64,000 nt of DNA, from positions 87,676,529 through 87,740,528 of the forward strand of contig CM043959.1 of assembly GCA_014529385.2 (NCBI GenBank), in the 5' to 3' direction. A program made the position numbers and the translations under genes. This document shows positions 35,941-46,862 of this stretch, in pieces. A model generated the notes under the pieces. That model made no database searches. It had not been told where the DNA came from and saw only the letters and a list, made by a program, of their open reading frames with translations. The stretch's first letter is position 1; each line of letters begins with the position of its first letter. The DNA is from Adiantum capillus-veneris (Eukaryota > Streptophyta > Polypodiopsida > Polypodiales > Pteridaceae).

Positions 35941-37060
35941 GTGCCTTCTCAAAATGCTTGCTTTGTTGATATACAAATCTACCCTATTACATCCACCTTG
36001 AAAAGCAAGCTTCGTTTTCCAACCTTTCTTTGGCAAGTCATTAGGGTATTCTTGGATGAATATTTTGTACTTATAGTGATAGAATCTCTCATTTCCAAAA
36101 GGTTGAGAAAGGACTTCAAAGGCTCTACCAATATGGGGGGCCAACTAAATCTAGACAAGTGTCATGTAGCAAAAAAGGAAGTTGTCCTTTTAGGACATGT
36201 GATCTCAAAAAAAGGCATTAAGGTGGACCCTTCACATGTTCAAGCCATTTTAAGTTTATCACCACCTATTAATGCACTGCAAGTGATTAATTTTGTACAA
36301 AAGGCAAGGTATATGTCACGCTTCATTCACCTCTTGCCTCAAATCATCTCTCCTTTGCAACAACTAGCAAATCAAGAGGTATTCTCTTGGGAACAAGAAC
36401 ATATGGAGTGCTTCAACGAGGTGAAGGAAGTCTTGGGATCCCTACCGACCATCATGCCTCTTGATCCTCAAAGCACGTACTACTTATGCCCAAGTGTGGG
36501 TTCAAATGCAACCGAGGCTATGTTGATGCAAAAGGACCCAGATACAAATTACATGCAGCAAATCTACTTCATCAGCAAAGCTATGACTCAAGGACACAAG
36601 GGCTACACCGACATTGAGCAACTTGTTTTCTCTCTAATACTGGCCATAAGGAAATTTAGAGCTTATCTTTTGCCTAAATCTTTTATCATTCTCATTCTAG
36701 AGCACAATCTACCATATGCCATAAAAGACATGCACATCTCATCTAAGATTTCAAAGCAGGTTTTAGAGCTTCAAGAGTATGAGTACACACTTACTGTAGA
36801 AGATAGCACAAGGGCTAGATTAGCAGATGTGCTCACCTACAAGGTTCGAGAGAAGAAGACAACTCCTAAGCTGCAAGGAGGGCTTTAACCCTTTGCCTTA
36901 AAGTGAACTTGAAGATGCCCACACTCTATTCTTTGATGGAGCCTATCGAAGTCAATTAAACAAAGTAGCTGGAGGAATGGTCATCCTTAATGAAGAGAAG
37001 AAGGTGGTCTTCAAGAAAGGTATACAATTTTATCTGGCACACTCCAACAATTAAGGTTGC
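35941..37060 (+). pseudogene. Element M: gypsy reverse transcriptase tail, RNase H and probable second RNase H
   Basis: A 315-codon frame begins inside a damaged reverse transcriptase palm (VIRVFLDEYF, where the family has F/Y-x-DD). It continues with GGQLNLDKCHVAKKEVVLLG, HVISKKGIKVDPSHVQAI, QKARYMSRFIHLLPQIISPL and gypsy RNase H (MPLDPQSTYYLCPSVGSNAT, FISKAMTQGHKGYTDIEQL, RARLADVLTYK). After a stop at 36888 and a frame change, 36905-37055 reads ELEDAHTLFFDGAYRSQLNK, VAGGMVILNEEKKVVFKKGI, resembling the extra archaeal-type RNase H carried by Tat-lineage gypsy elements. No LTR was identified. The opposite end is lost, probably at the family-F insertion at 37379. Confidence 0.75.
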
Positions 37061-37365
37061 TCTGGATAGATTCATCCTTCCTTGACCTGTAACTTTGACT
37101 GAGATAACTAAGCAACAATTATGCCTTCTCTTTTATAGACTTCACTCCTTTGGTCCCAAGCCTTTTACTGAGCTGGTCGATAAGTACTTTAATCAACTTC
37201 ACTTATTTCTTTTATTTTTCCCAGACTTAAACAACCAAATTAAGATGGAAAATAATTTTAAAAGGTTAGAAATTAATTTTCATGATAGAATACCAACCTA
37301 TGCTAGGAAAATTTATCCGTCAAAAATAGGAACTCTCTTCTTGAGCAAGAAAAGAGAAACCTATA

Positions 37366-37377
37366 GCTCTGATACCA
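37366..37377 (-). other. Primer binding site of family-F element
   Basis: TGGTATCAGAGC on the minus strand next to the F LTR start TGTAACATTTAATGC at 37379, so 37379 upward is a 5' LTR in minus orientation. Immediately inside it is AAAAGAGAAACCTATAG, a 17-bp exact match to gag of element G (49272 region) in the opposite orientation to the PBS. Confidence 0.75.
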
Positions 37378-37792
37378 ATGTAACATTTAATGCACTAGTA
37401 ACTTGTGTGTAGCGGAAAATGATAACATAGTGAGTATTTCATTAAGAACAGGTTCCTAATGAGCATAGAGGGAGTACTTGGTTGGAGAAAAGCAACATAA
37501 AAATTACACCTAGCTAGTTTGGCATCGACAATACTTGAAAAGAGAGAGAAATAGATCAATTGACAACAGTTGAGGACCGGATTTACATGGAGTCGGTCCC
37601 CCCTCCAAAAAGGCTTTGTATTATAGTTTCTCTCATCAAGGGAGACTTTTGTACAATACAATCTTTGTGTTCCTTGATAAAACTCATTGGTGCAATGAAG
37701 ATGGAAGCTGCAACAAATTATGCTTGAAAAACACACATAATGGACCTAGCCTCACGCCCTAGACCTCACACACCTTCAAAGATGGTGAGAGC

Positions 37793-38114
37793 TGTAAAGA
37801 ATGAGGATGCAAGAGAGCTACACAAGACAAGCACAAAGCACACAGAGATGAAAAGCTTCTTCTTCTTCTTCACAGAAAAGAGAGTACAAAATGACTAAGT
37901 GCTAAAGCTGAAAAGTAGCACATATGTACATGCGATCACTAAGTGTGAACTCGCTAGAAGCGTACTAGGCTGGCACTATATGTGTAGTCCAGCTATAGAA
38001 TCACTGGCAGAGATCCTCCGTGTCGGTCACCTAACGCGCCAGTGAGTAAATGTCGTAAGCGGCCAAGACCCGTAGTGGATGCCAGCTCAAGGTGTAGAGC
38101 TCGACATCTCAACA
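37793..38114 (-). repeat. 3' LTR of element K
   Basis: TGTTGAGATGTCG...CATTCTTTACA on the minus strand. The polypurine tract GAGGGGGAG (38115-38123) sits directly before it. The pol stop codon (38087-38089) lies inside this LTR. Confidence 0.92.
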
Positions 38115-41100
38115 CTCCCCCTCGAGCTCTGCATGTCGCAGAGTCCAAGCATAGTCCGCAAACGTCGAAGCTTCTCAGCTCCGAGGGCCTTAGTAAAGAT
38201 ATCCGCTATCTGCTCCTCTATGCTGACGTAGACCAAGTCGATGTCGCCCGCCAACACTCGCTCTCGAACGTAGTGGTAATGGACCTCTATGTGTTTGGTC
38301 CTGGCATGGAACACTGGGTTCCTAGCCAACTGCATGCTGCTGAGGTTGTCACAATGGATGAAAATCTGCTGGTCCACCTGCACTCCCAAGTCCTCAAGTA
38401 ATGTGCGTAGCCAAGCTACCTCGCACGCCGCAACTACTGCACCTCTGTACTCGGCCTCTGTGCTCGATAAAGCAACTGTAGGCTGCTTTTTTCTACTCCA
38501 AGTAACAGCAGCACTCCCAAAAGAGAACATGAAGCCACTTGTAGATCTCCTATCAACAATGCTACCTGCCCAATCTGCATCTGTATACCCATACAATGCT
38601 AATGGTGCATCTGCTGCATAGAACAATGCGTAGTCAAGAGTACCTTGCACATACCTAAGTGTGCGTCGTACTCCATCCAAATGTGGCTTCCTCGGAAGCT
38701 GCATGAACTGACTCTCCAAGCCTACTATGTAGCTCAAGTCTGGCCTCGTGATAGTCAAGTAGATTAGACTACCCACAATCTTCCTGTACATGTTGACATC
38801 CTCAACAACATCACCCTTCTCTGCACTCAGCTTTGCATTCACATCCAAGGGAATAGAAATTGGCTTACAATCATCCATACCATACTTTGACAACATGTCC
38901 AAAGCATACTGTCTCTGTGATAGCCATACACCCTCTGGAGTCCTGATCACCTCAATGCCAAGAAAGTAGCGCAACTCGCCTAAATCTTTCATTTCAAACT
39001 CCTGTTTGAGAAGACCCTTCACATGGTCAATCTCCATAGCATTGTCACCAACAATAATAAGGTCATCTATATATATGGTAATCACCACAATCCCCACATC
39101 ACTCTCACGTACATAGAGTGAATGATCAGCATGAGCTCTCCTAAAACCGATACTGACAAGATACTTGGCAATCCTATCATACCATGCTCTAGAGCCCTGC
39201 TTCAAACCATACAAAGCTTTGAGAAGTCTGCATACATAATCTGGGTAACCTGGATCGACATAACCAGGTGGCTGATCCATATACACTTCCTCTTGCAACT
39301 CACCATTCAAGAAGGCATTCTTTACATCTATTTGATGCATAATCCATCCTCTAGATGCAGCCACTGCTATGACAGCTCTCACAGTCATCATCTTTGCCAC
39401 TGGAGCAAAGGTCTCCTCATAGTCTATGCCATACGTCTGTGCATAACCCTTTGCGACCAGCCTTGCCTTGTGACGCTCAATGTTACCATCAGCCTTATGC
39501 TTGGTTTTATACACCCATTTACATCCAATAGCTTTCTTGCCACTTGGCAATGGCACCAACTCCCATGTGTCATTTGCTTCCAATGCAGCCATCTCTTCAT
39601 TCATTGCATCATCCCAATGCACATTTCCAACTGCATCCTTAAAACATGTGGGCTCCACATCCTGTATCACCTTAGCCATGTAGGCTTGGTGATGCGCTAG
39701 ATACCCATCATAATTCAATTTCTGAACTGGATTTCTGACTCTATTAGATCTGCGCGGTCCTGGGTCACTCCTTTGCCCTCTAGCATCTTCTTGTACTTTC
39801 CTTACACCAGGTGTTCTCACAGCCGCAATTCCAAATTCCTCATCAAGACTTTGTTCAGAACCATCTGAATCCATGTTTACATGTGAAAAACCTGATGATG
39901 CATCAACCATAAAGGGAGGTTCATCAACCTTTTCCTTTCCTTTTCGTGATACATTCCCTGTACCTGTTGGTGGAGTAACCTGCGTACGTAGTCTACCATT
40001 CCATGGTTTCTCAACAGAGCCACGAGAAGAGGACTCTTGTGGTCCACTCAAAACCTGTGACTGTGGCCTCACATTTTGTACAACCACATCATCTTTTACA
40101 TCAGCCCCAATAGTGCCATGTGCATTACTGTACCAGCTGTTCATCTCATCAAAGACTACATCTCTGCTCACTCGTAATTCTTGTGTAGTAGGATTGTAGC
40201 ACCTGTACCCCTTTTGTTCAAGGGAATATCCCACAAGAATACATTTCTCTGCTTTAGGATCCAATTTCCTACGCAACTCATCAGGTACATGCACGTAAGC
40301 TATGCAGCCAAACACTTTCAAGTGTGCCAAATCAGGCTTTGTACCTGTAAACTGTTCCTCAGGTGTTACATCATGCACCGCAGCTGTAGGTGTCATGTTC
40401 ATAATGTACACAGCTGTATTTACGGCTTCAGTCCAAAAATGATGAGGCATGTTCTTCTCATTCATCAATGCACGTGCAACCTCTGCAATGTGCCTGTTTT
40501 TCCTTTCTGCGACCCCATTCTGTTGTGGAGTATATCTACAAGTAAACTGCCTGCATATACCATGCATTCGCAGAAAATCTAAAAAATCATTGGAGAAGTA
40601 CTCTCCCCCTCCATCTGACCTCAATGTCTTGATTTCCATATCTGTCTCCTTCTCAATCATGACTTTGAAGTCTTGAAAGTGACCAAACACTTCACTTTTG
40701 TTACGCATGAAGTAGACCCATACTTTCCTTGTATGGTCATCAATGAAAGAGACATAATACCTGCAACCCCAAACATCTGTGTGCACCACCTCAAGTGGCT
40801 TTTTACATACATTGCGCTCATGTGGAAATGAGCCCTTTAACTGTTTTCCAAACTGGCATGCTGCACACACTTTATGCATACCATCTACCTTGAATTTGGG
40901 CAAACCTTTTACAATCTATTTTGATTGCATGCTGCGCAATCTCTGCTCATTGACATGGCCAATGCGTTTGTGCCAAATGTCAACATCAGCCACAACACCT
41001 GTGCCCTGTGCAAATAATGCAGCTTTTACCTCAGGCATGTCTACATTCAGCGTAAACATTCTGCCCACACATTTGCCCTCTGTGATCAGCTTACAGCCAT

Positions 41101-42409
41101 TCTGGAAATCTTCTACATAACAGCCATTTGGATTGAAGCGAACCTGCAAACCCTGCTCAACCATTTGTCCAACAGAAACAAGATTCTTTGTAATGTTTGG
41201 GACATGAAGTACATCTGCTAAGTACTTTGATTTCCCACTCTTCGTATTTAGAGGTATGTCCCCTACATGAGCAATGGGGTGAGCTGTGTCATCTCCTGTC
41301 TGCACATAGCCTGACACATCTGGTTTGCGCATATCTCTAAACCACTCTCCACAAGACGTCATGTGATTAGAAGCACCTGAATCCACATACCAAACATCAT
41401 CTTGGGTGGAATTCTCTGCAGTCATTGTATTCATTACATGCTGCATAACAAACATGCGCTCGTTTTTGCTGTCATCTGCATCTCTGCTAGTAGATGCATA
41501 GTTGCCCTGTTCTCTCTTTCCACTTGCTTTTCCCTTTGGACAGTCACGTGACATGTGACCTCTTTCACCACAAGTCCAACATTCTCTGCTATCTGGAGTA
41601 TGTTGCTGTCTGCTTGATCCTGCACCACGACCTCTTTGACTCCCCCTGCCTTGAGACTGGTTTCCCCTGCCACCTATATTGTTTTGATTTGATTGAACTT
41701 CCAGAAATTGGCCCCTGCAACCCCTTGGGCCTCGACCACGACCTCTACCTCTACCTCTGTTGGAGTTAGAATAGAAGGTCTGTTCAGAATTATTTTTGCC
41801 ATGAGAAGAAGATGTGTCAAGGTTCTTCTCCTCAAGAATAAGCATAGAAATCAAATCTTGGAACACGGGGATGTCGTCTCTTGTATTCATGGAAGACCTA
41901 AAATGTACATACTCATCTCCTAGACGATCCAAGCATGCACGGACAATGTCATCGTCTTCCACTGAGACTTTAATAGATCCAAGAGCCTCAATGATACTCT
42001 TGATCTTCAAGGCATAATCATTGATTGAGAGGTTGTTCCTCTTAACCTGATTTAGCTCCGACTTTAGTTGAAGCTTCCTGGCCTTGGTGTTCACCTCGAA
42101 CACTCTGCCTAAGTTTCTCCATGCAATGGCGGGGGTTTCAGCATCCTGTAGATAGCCCATCATGCCATCTGTGATGCTCATAGAAAGCCAATACATCACT
42201 TTGCTCTGGCCTTGTTGCCAGTCCCTCAAAGCTTTCCTTTGTTCTGCTGTAGCATTTGCCTTGGGAATCTCTGGTTCCTTTTCATTGTCTCCTTCTACAT
42301 AGTCCCAATAACCTTTTCCTTTTAGGAAATTTGTTATTCTGAACTTCCATGCAGGGTAGTTATTTTTCTCAAGCTTCTCAGTAACAATCTGACTGAAACC
42401 GTCAGACAT
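38087..42409 (-). pseudogene. Copia gag-pol polyprotein of element K, one premature stop
   Basis: ATG 42409 opens Gag (MSDGFSQIVTEKLEKNNYPA). The zinc knuckle CWTCGERGHMSRDC is near residue 280, protease VWYVDSGASNHMTS near 345, and integrase HKRIGHVNEQRL then CAACQFGK. A single in-frame TAG (40916-40918) falls between the His and Cys pairs of the integrase zinc finger. Downstream, HTDVWG joins directly to CRYYVSFIDD, shorter than the family norm; RSDGGGEY to GVAERKNR keeps the D-35-E spacing. Reverse transcriptase has DVKNAFLNGELQEEVYMDQP and IYIDD; RNase H has YTDADWAGSIVDRRSTSG, STEAEYRGAV and HCDNLSSMQLARNP. About 1440 codons, close to the usual copia length. Read-through or repair of one codon aside, all domains are present. 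Confidence 0.93.
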
Positions 42410-42689
42410 CTTGAAGTACTAAGACAAAATAGCTGCAATCTACAAAAACCTGCAAATCTGCTGAACCTGCTATCGTGGTACCTATAACGCTTTCTACACT
42501 CAACGAGTGTCCACAATCAAGCATACAGACAACCACTGTACTTGTACAGTAAATCTCTGTATATTGCACTTTGGAGACCTGTTCAAAAACTTGGACGAGA
42601 AACTATTCAGAAACTCAGAATCTGGTCGTGGATTGCGAACGAAGGGATTGTGATGCTCTTGCTCTCTTAGCCTCTCTTGCTTGCACCAA

Positions 42690-42701
42690 GCTCTGATACC
42701 A
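42690..42701 (-). other. Primer binding site of element K (initiator Met tRNA type)
   Basis: TGGTATCAGAGC on the minus strand, directly abutting the 5' LTR at 42702. Confidence 0.92.
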
Positions 42702-43026
42702 TGTAAAGAATGAGGATGCAAGAGAGCTACACAAGACAAGCACAAAGCACACAAAGATGAAAAGCTTCTTCTTCTTCTTCTTCACAGAAAAGAGAGTACA
42801 AAATGACTAAGTGCTAAAGCTGAAAAGTAGCACATATGTACATGCGGTCACTAAGTGTGAACGCGCTAGAAGCGTACTAGGATGGCACTATATGTGTAGT
42901 CCAGCTGTAGAATCACTGGCAGAGATCCTCCGTGTCGGTCACCTAACGCGCCAGTGAGTAAATGTCGTAAGCGGCCAAGACCCGTAGTGGATGCCAGCTC
43001 AAGGTGTAGAGCTCGACATCTCAACA
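42702..43026 (-). repeat. 5' LTR of element K
   Basis: 325 bp, about 98 percent identical to the 3' LTR; the 3-bp length difference is one extra CTT unit. Followed by the target duplication AGAGC. Confidence 0.93.
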
Positions 43027-43535
43027 AGAGCTAGCAGGGAATGAGGAAAGATGAAGATGAAGAAGATGTATCTTGCGAGAAGGAATTATTCTCCTCACAT
43101 AATCACTCTTATAGCATAGCTTAGCTTAGTAATTATCATGGTAGAGGAGATGAGCATGCCATTGAAGCTTGGCTCTTGGTTGGATTTGCATTCCATAGCC
43201 AAGAGTTGTTATTGTAGGCCTTTACTTCTCAATGCTTGGAGAAGGAGATGGAGTTCTTTCTCAACACATGAGTTGTGTGTGTGTGTGTGTGTGTGTGTGT
43301 AGAAAATTAGTTGTCCTAAAAATGCCAACTCTCTCTCTTCTTGGTCAACCCCTCTTCCCATTTGCTCTTGCTGGCTTCCCATTGGCTCCTACAGAGCTTA
43401 GCCAATAGCATTTAAGAAGCATAGTAGATAGTCTTGTGACAAGTGTCCCCCTTTCCCCTTTTGTGAGAGCTTTAAGTAATTAACATAATTTATTTAAACT
43501 CTCATTGAACCTTTTAGTCTTCTCGCCAATAGGAA

Positions 43536-44077
43536 TCAAGCAAGCATCATATCAATAAATGGTAGTGGAAAAGGGTCTTTAATGGTATGGGCATTGAGTT
43601 TCCTATAATCAGCACAAACTTTGAGCTTGTCATTCTTCTTTGGAACTACCACTATAGGAAATAACCAGTCGCTGCTAGCTAACTCTGTAATGAATCCTGA
43701 CAAGCAAATTATCAATCTCTTCTTTGAATTTGTTTGCATAATTGGGATTCATTCTCTATCTCTGCAACCTTACTGGTCTGGCATCAGGTTTTAGTGATAT
43801 GCAGTGCTAGCATACTTATGGATCCACTCCCTTCAGATTTGTATATTCCCAAGAAAATACATCTTTTATACTTTTGGAACAATGCTTTGACTTTTTCTTT
43901 GATCTTCGGCTTCATATGTTTGTTGATTTTAATCATTCTTGGTTCTTCCTCTGAGCCCAGATTCCATTCTTCAAGTTCTTGGTCGTTCGGAAGTAGCCAA
44001 TGTGGTCCACCTCCTTTTCTCTTAGCCAATGATTCAGCTTCTTTTTTTTGTTCGAATGCCCATAGCATAATCATCAA
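43536..44077 (-). pseudogene. Element L: gypsy reverse transcriptase N-terminal fragment
   Basis: Two minus-strand pieces in different frames. 44077-43784 holds the linker before reverse transcriptase (EWNLGSEEEPRMIKINKHMK, KEKVKALFQKYKRCIFLGIY). 43739-43536 holds the start of the enzyme (SSDWLFPIVVVPKKNDKLKV, CADYRKLNAHTIKDPFPLPF). The style matches Tat/Athila-type gypsy elements. It ends at the family-F LTR edge and nothing downstream is found on the other side. Element M (35941) is of similar type but on the opposite strand, so it is a different copy. Confidence 0.75.
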
Positions 44078-44083
44078 AAATGG

Positions 44084-45888
44084 CTTTCCACTTCTAAAAG
44101 ATCATTTTGAAGATCCTGTTATGGTTCTACTAGGATTTCTTCATTTGCTTCTAAATGATTCTCCGAATTGGTTTTTGTTTTCCCACTCAGCTTTTGAGGT
44201 ATAGAAACATAACAAATTTATCCCCTTCTCTCAAGGCAAAACAACTACACAAGCCTTAAATACATGTAGAAAGTAGGTGAAGCTGACAAGAGAATCATAA
44301 TTAAGTACATAGAGCCTTAATAACTTATGGATGATTGTTACAATGATGATAAAATAATGTAAGAGATAGATACGTTGTAGTAAAGGAGGAGCGAAGAAGT
44401 CCTCTATGAGCCTAATTGTGCTCCAAGAGTGTACATGTGAGGCTTTCTCAGTCGCATACACCCCAAACCTTAGAAAGGAAGGTCTTATCCATGCAAGACG
44501 AGTTACTAAAGAGGTAAATAAGAAGGAAATTTCATATGTGTGACCTTTTTTATTCTTTTTTACTAGACTTTATCGCTTTTTCTCTACTTATGGGTTTGAT
44601 CAGCAATATGTATGTCATTTGATGGTCATGAAATAATTATCCATGATGATCCTCACCCATGGTTAGATCATCATTATGTATGCTATTTGATGGCCATGGA
44701 ATAATTAGCATGCTGGTCCTCACCCATATTTTCTCACGAGCCCCTGTTTCCCCTCTTGACTAGAGAGAATTTTTGGGTCATATCTCACAATTTTGGGGCC
44801 GAAAAAATCTTTTTGGAACCCAAATGAGCTTTTTCAAGCTTTTTAAGGCTTTTGAGTTTAATCCAACCACAACATTACCCATTGATCCCCACCTTAGAGA
44901 GAGAAAGTTACATTGAAAGGCTTTTTTCCAGGATATTCTAGACTCGTAATAGCTTGTCAAAAATTCCAAAAACATACCTTATGGGGTTTGAATGTCACAC
45001 AACCTCTTTCGAATGATTCATTTATGGCTTAACTATTCAACCACTTTTTATAGCTCAGTTGGAGGCATTTGTTAACATTTTCTTTCTCCAGCTGAGAGAT
45101 AAAAGCCATTGTTTTGGTTTCATTCTTGCATTTTGACATGATAAGTGACACGAAATGAGATCAAAATGAGTAATTTAAAGCTCTTTGGAATTCCTCCCAT
45201 CATCTAATAATCCGTTTTGATGATAGGTGCATATATAATTTTCTACTTGGCTCTATCCTACTACCTCGGTCACCTTAAAAGAAATCCATTTCTTTTCTAG
45301 ATACCCCCTCGCCCTTTTCCCTACCCTACTCTCTCCTCCCTTATGTGCTACCTTTGGCTCGTCCCTCGCCACTACCAAGCCCGTGCCTCCCTGCCTCCTA
45401 GTGCTGCTCTATGCCTCCCTTCCTCTTTCGAAGTCAAGACGTCTCTCCAAATGCAATAGCCTATGCTTGCACCTTCTACATCCCAGCAGCCTATGCAATC
45501 GCATATGCTTGCACCTTGTTGGCATGCACGCCTCTCTCCAAATGCAATCACCTATGCTTGCACCTTGTTGGCATGCGCATGCTTCCAGTTGACACTCTCC
45601 TCCCTCGCATTTGCTTCCGCAACACTGAGCACTGTCAACACACGGACGCACGTACACAAGGAACCCTGTCAGGGTAGACGGCCATGGCTGTCTCACTGGC
45701 ATGAGGCGACCTGTTCATAAAGAGCAGACAGGCAAAGAGAGGCCCTCACTCACAATCACATGAGGCTCTGGAAGCTGTGCACACGTGATACATACACACA
45801 AAAGCATATGCTTCTCATAGATGTCCTATGTTGCCAAAAAGCATCCGGGGCTTCACTATGGCTCAAGAGCGTCTGATGCAAGGCCACA

Positions 45889-45939
<51 letters not shown>

Positions 45940-46857
45940 TTCAGAAGAGCATGGCCTCCACACGTCGCGTGCTTTCCCCATTCGCTCCTCTAAATCTCTA
46001 TGAGCATCTGCCCATGATTCTCATTCATTTAGAATAAACTTCAGCTGGTATCCCTTGCTGAAGTTTGTTTGCGAGGAAAAAAAAAATGAGAGAGAAGAGG
46101 AGAAAATTCAGAGAGAAGAGTCATAGTTTGGCACATATAATGAGAGTTTGTTTGCAAGAAAGAAAAAAGAGAGAAGTGAAGAGAGAAAATTCAGAGAGAA
46201 GAGTCATAGTTTGGCAAGTGATGTGATTTTCTCTTATTTCTTTTGAAATTTAAGAGCTCACTCTACACGAAAAATGCTTGCAAATATACACACATTGAAT
46301 TGCCTCCATACCTTGAAAATTTGTCTAAACTCAAAAATTCCCTTTGAGATTTACCCCATTATGATATCTCTTCAAGTTCCCAAAATTATATAACCATGAG
46401 AAGAATGTCTTCATCGTGCAATCGAGATAACAATGTGGTCATGCGAGCAAGCATCTCTTAAATTTGAAGTTGTTTCTTGGCTACTAAAAAGGCCTCAAAA
46501 AAGAATGCATTAGGGAGTGCATTCATAGAAGTTTGATCCCATGGTGTGAGATATTGCAATATTTTAATTATGAAAGAATATCTTTATTTAAGGACTTCTT
46601 AAAGTCCATTTCATTAAATTGTTTCATTATTTCTTATGCATATTAAACCTACCTATTCTTATCAAAATATTAAAATATTATTTTGCTTTAGCTTGTCAAT
46701 GAGTCTCTTTATTTTATCTTTTTGAAGCTTTAAAAATTTCAGAGACCTCAAGGTATCCACGTGCCATCTTAAGAGTGATTCCCTTTTTTTTTTTTTTTTT
46801 GCTTTTGAAGGGTCACATTTGCAGGATGACTATAGTTTTCCTTTTGAAGCCATAAAA
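44084..46857. repeat. Gene-free region with simple and short tandem repeats
   Basis: No gene or transposon end recognised. It holds a short tandem block at 45430-45590 (CTCCAAATGCAAT, CCTATGCTTGCACCTTGTTG repeated), (AG)n at 45894-45938, and a pair of about 65-bp repeats at 46080-46220 (AAAATTCAGAGAGAAGAGTC, ATAGTTTGGCA). A T run is at about 46787-46800. Cys-rich frames at 45380-45720 are produced by the tandem block. Confidence 0.6.
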
Positions 46858-46862
46858 GAAAC

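Larger units (their letters stand above)
37793..43026 (-). mobile_element. Element K: near-intact Ty1/copia retrotransposon
   Basis: Complete 5234-bp element with LTRs 37793-38114 (322 bp) and 42702-43026 (325 bp) and a perfect 5-bp target duplication AGAGC (37788-37792 and 43027-43031). The LTRs differ by five substitutions and one CTT-repeat indel (about 1.6 percent), making this the most recent insertion that can be dated here. It has a Met-type PBS, a polypurine tract and a gag-pol frame broken by a single stop. It inserted into the family-F LTR. Confidence 0.93.
37379..43546 (-). mobile_element. Family-F 5' LTR, interrupted by copia element K
   Basis: F LTR pieces 37379-37792 and 43027-43546 are joined across element K. 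Words shared with the copy at 62600 include ACTTGTGTGTAGCGGAAAAT, GACAACAGTTGAGGACCGG, CATCAAGGGAGAC, GCCAAGAGTTGTT and AAGTGTCCCCCTTTCCCC. It stops at AGGAATCAAGCAAGC near 43546, where gypsy fragment L begins, so it is truncated. A (TG)n tract is at 43274-43300. F shares its first half with the G-family LTR, so the families are related. Confidence 0.75.

Noticed and set aside
35938-36144. Minus-strand frame beside gypsy fragment M
   Set aside because: It is antisense to the damaged reverse transcriptase palm on the plus strand and has no motif of its own.
39122-39700. Plus-strand 192-residue frame and others overlapping element K
   Set aside because: Antisense shadows of the well-supported minus-strand copia polyprotein; no domain of their own.
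45383-45720. Cys-rich small proteins in several frames
   Set aside because: Overlapping frames on both strands are open because of a short tandem repeat; no signal peptide plus conserved Cys spacing that would suggest a real peptide gene.
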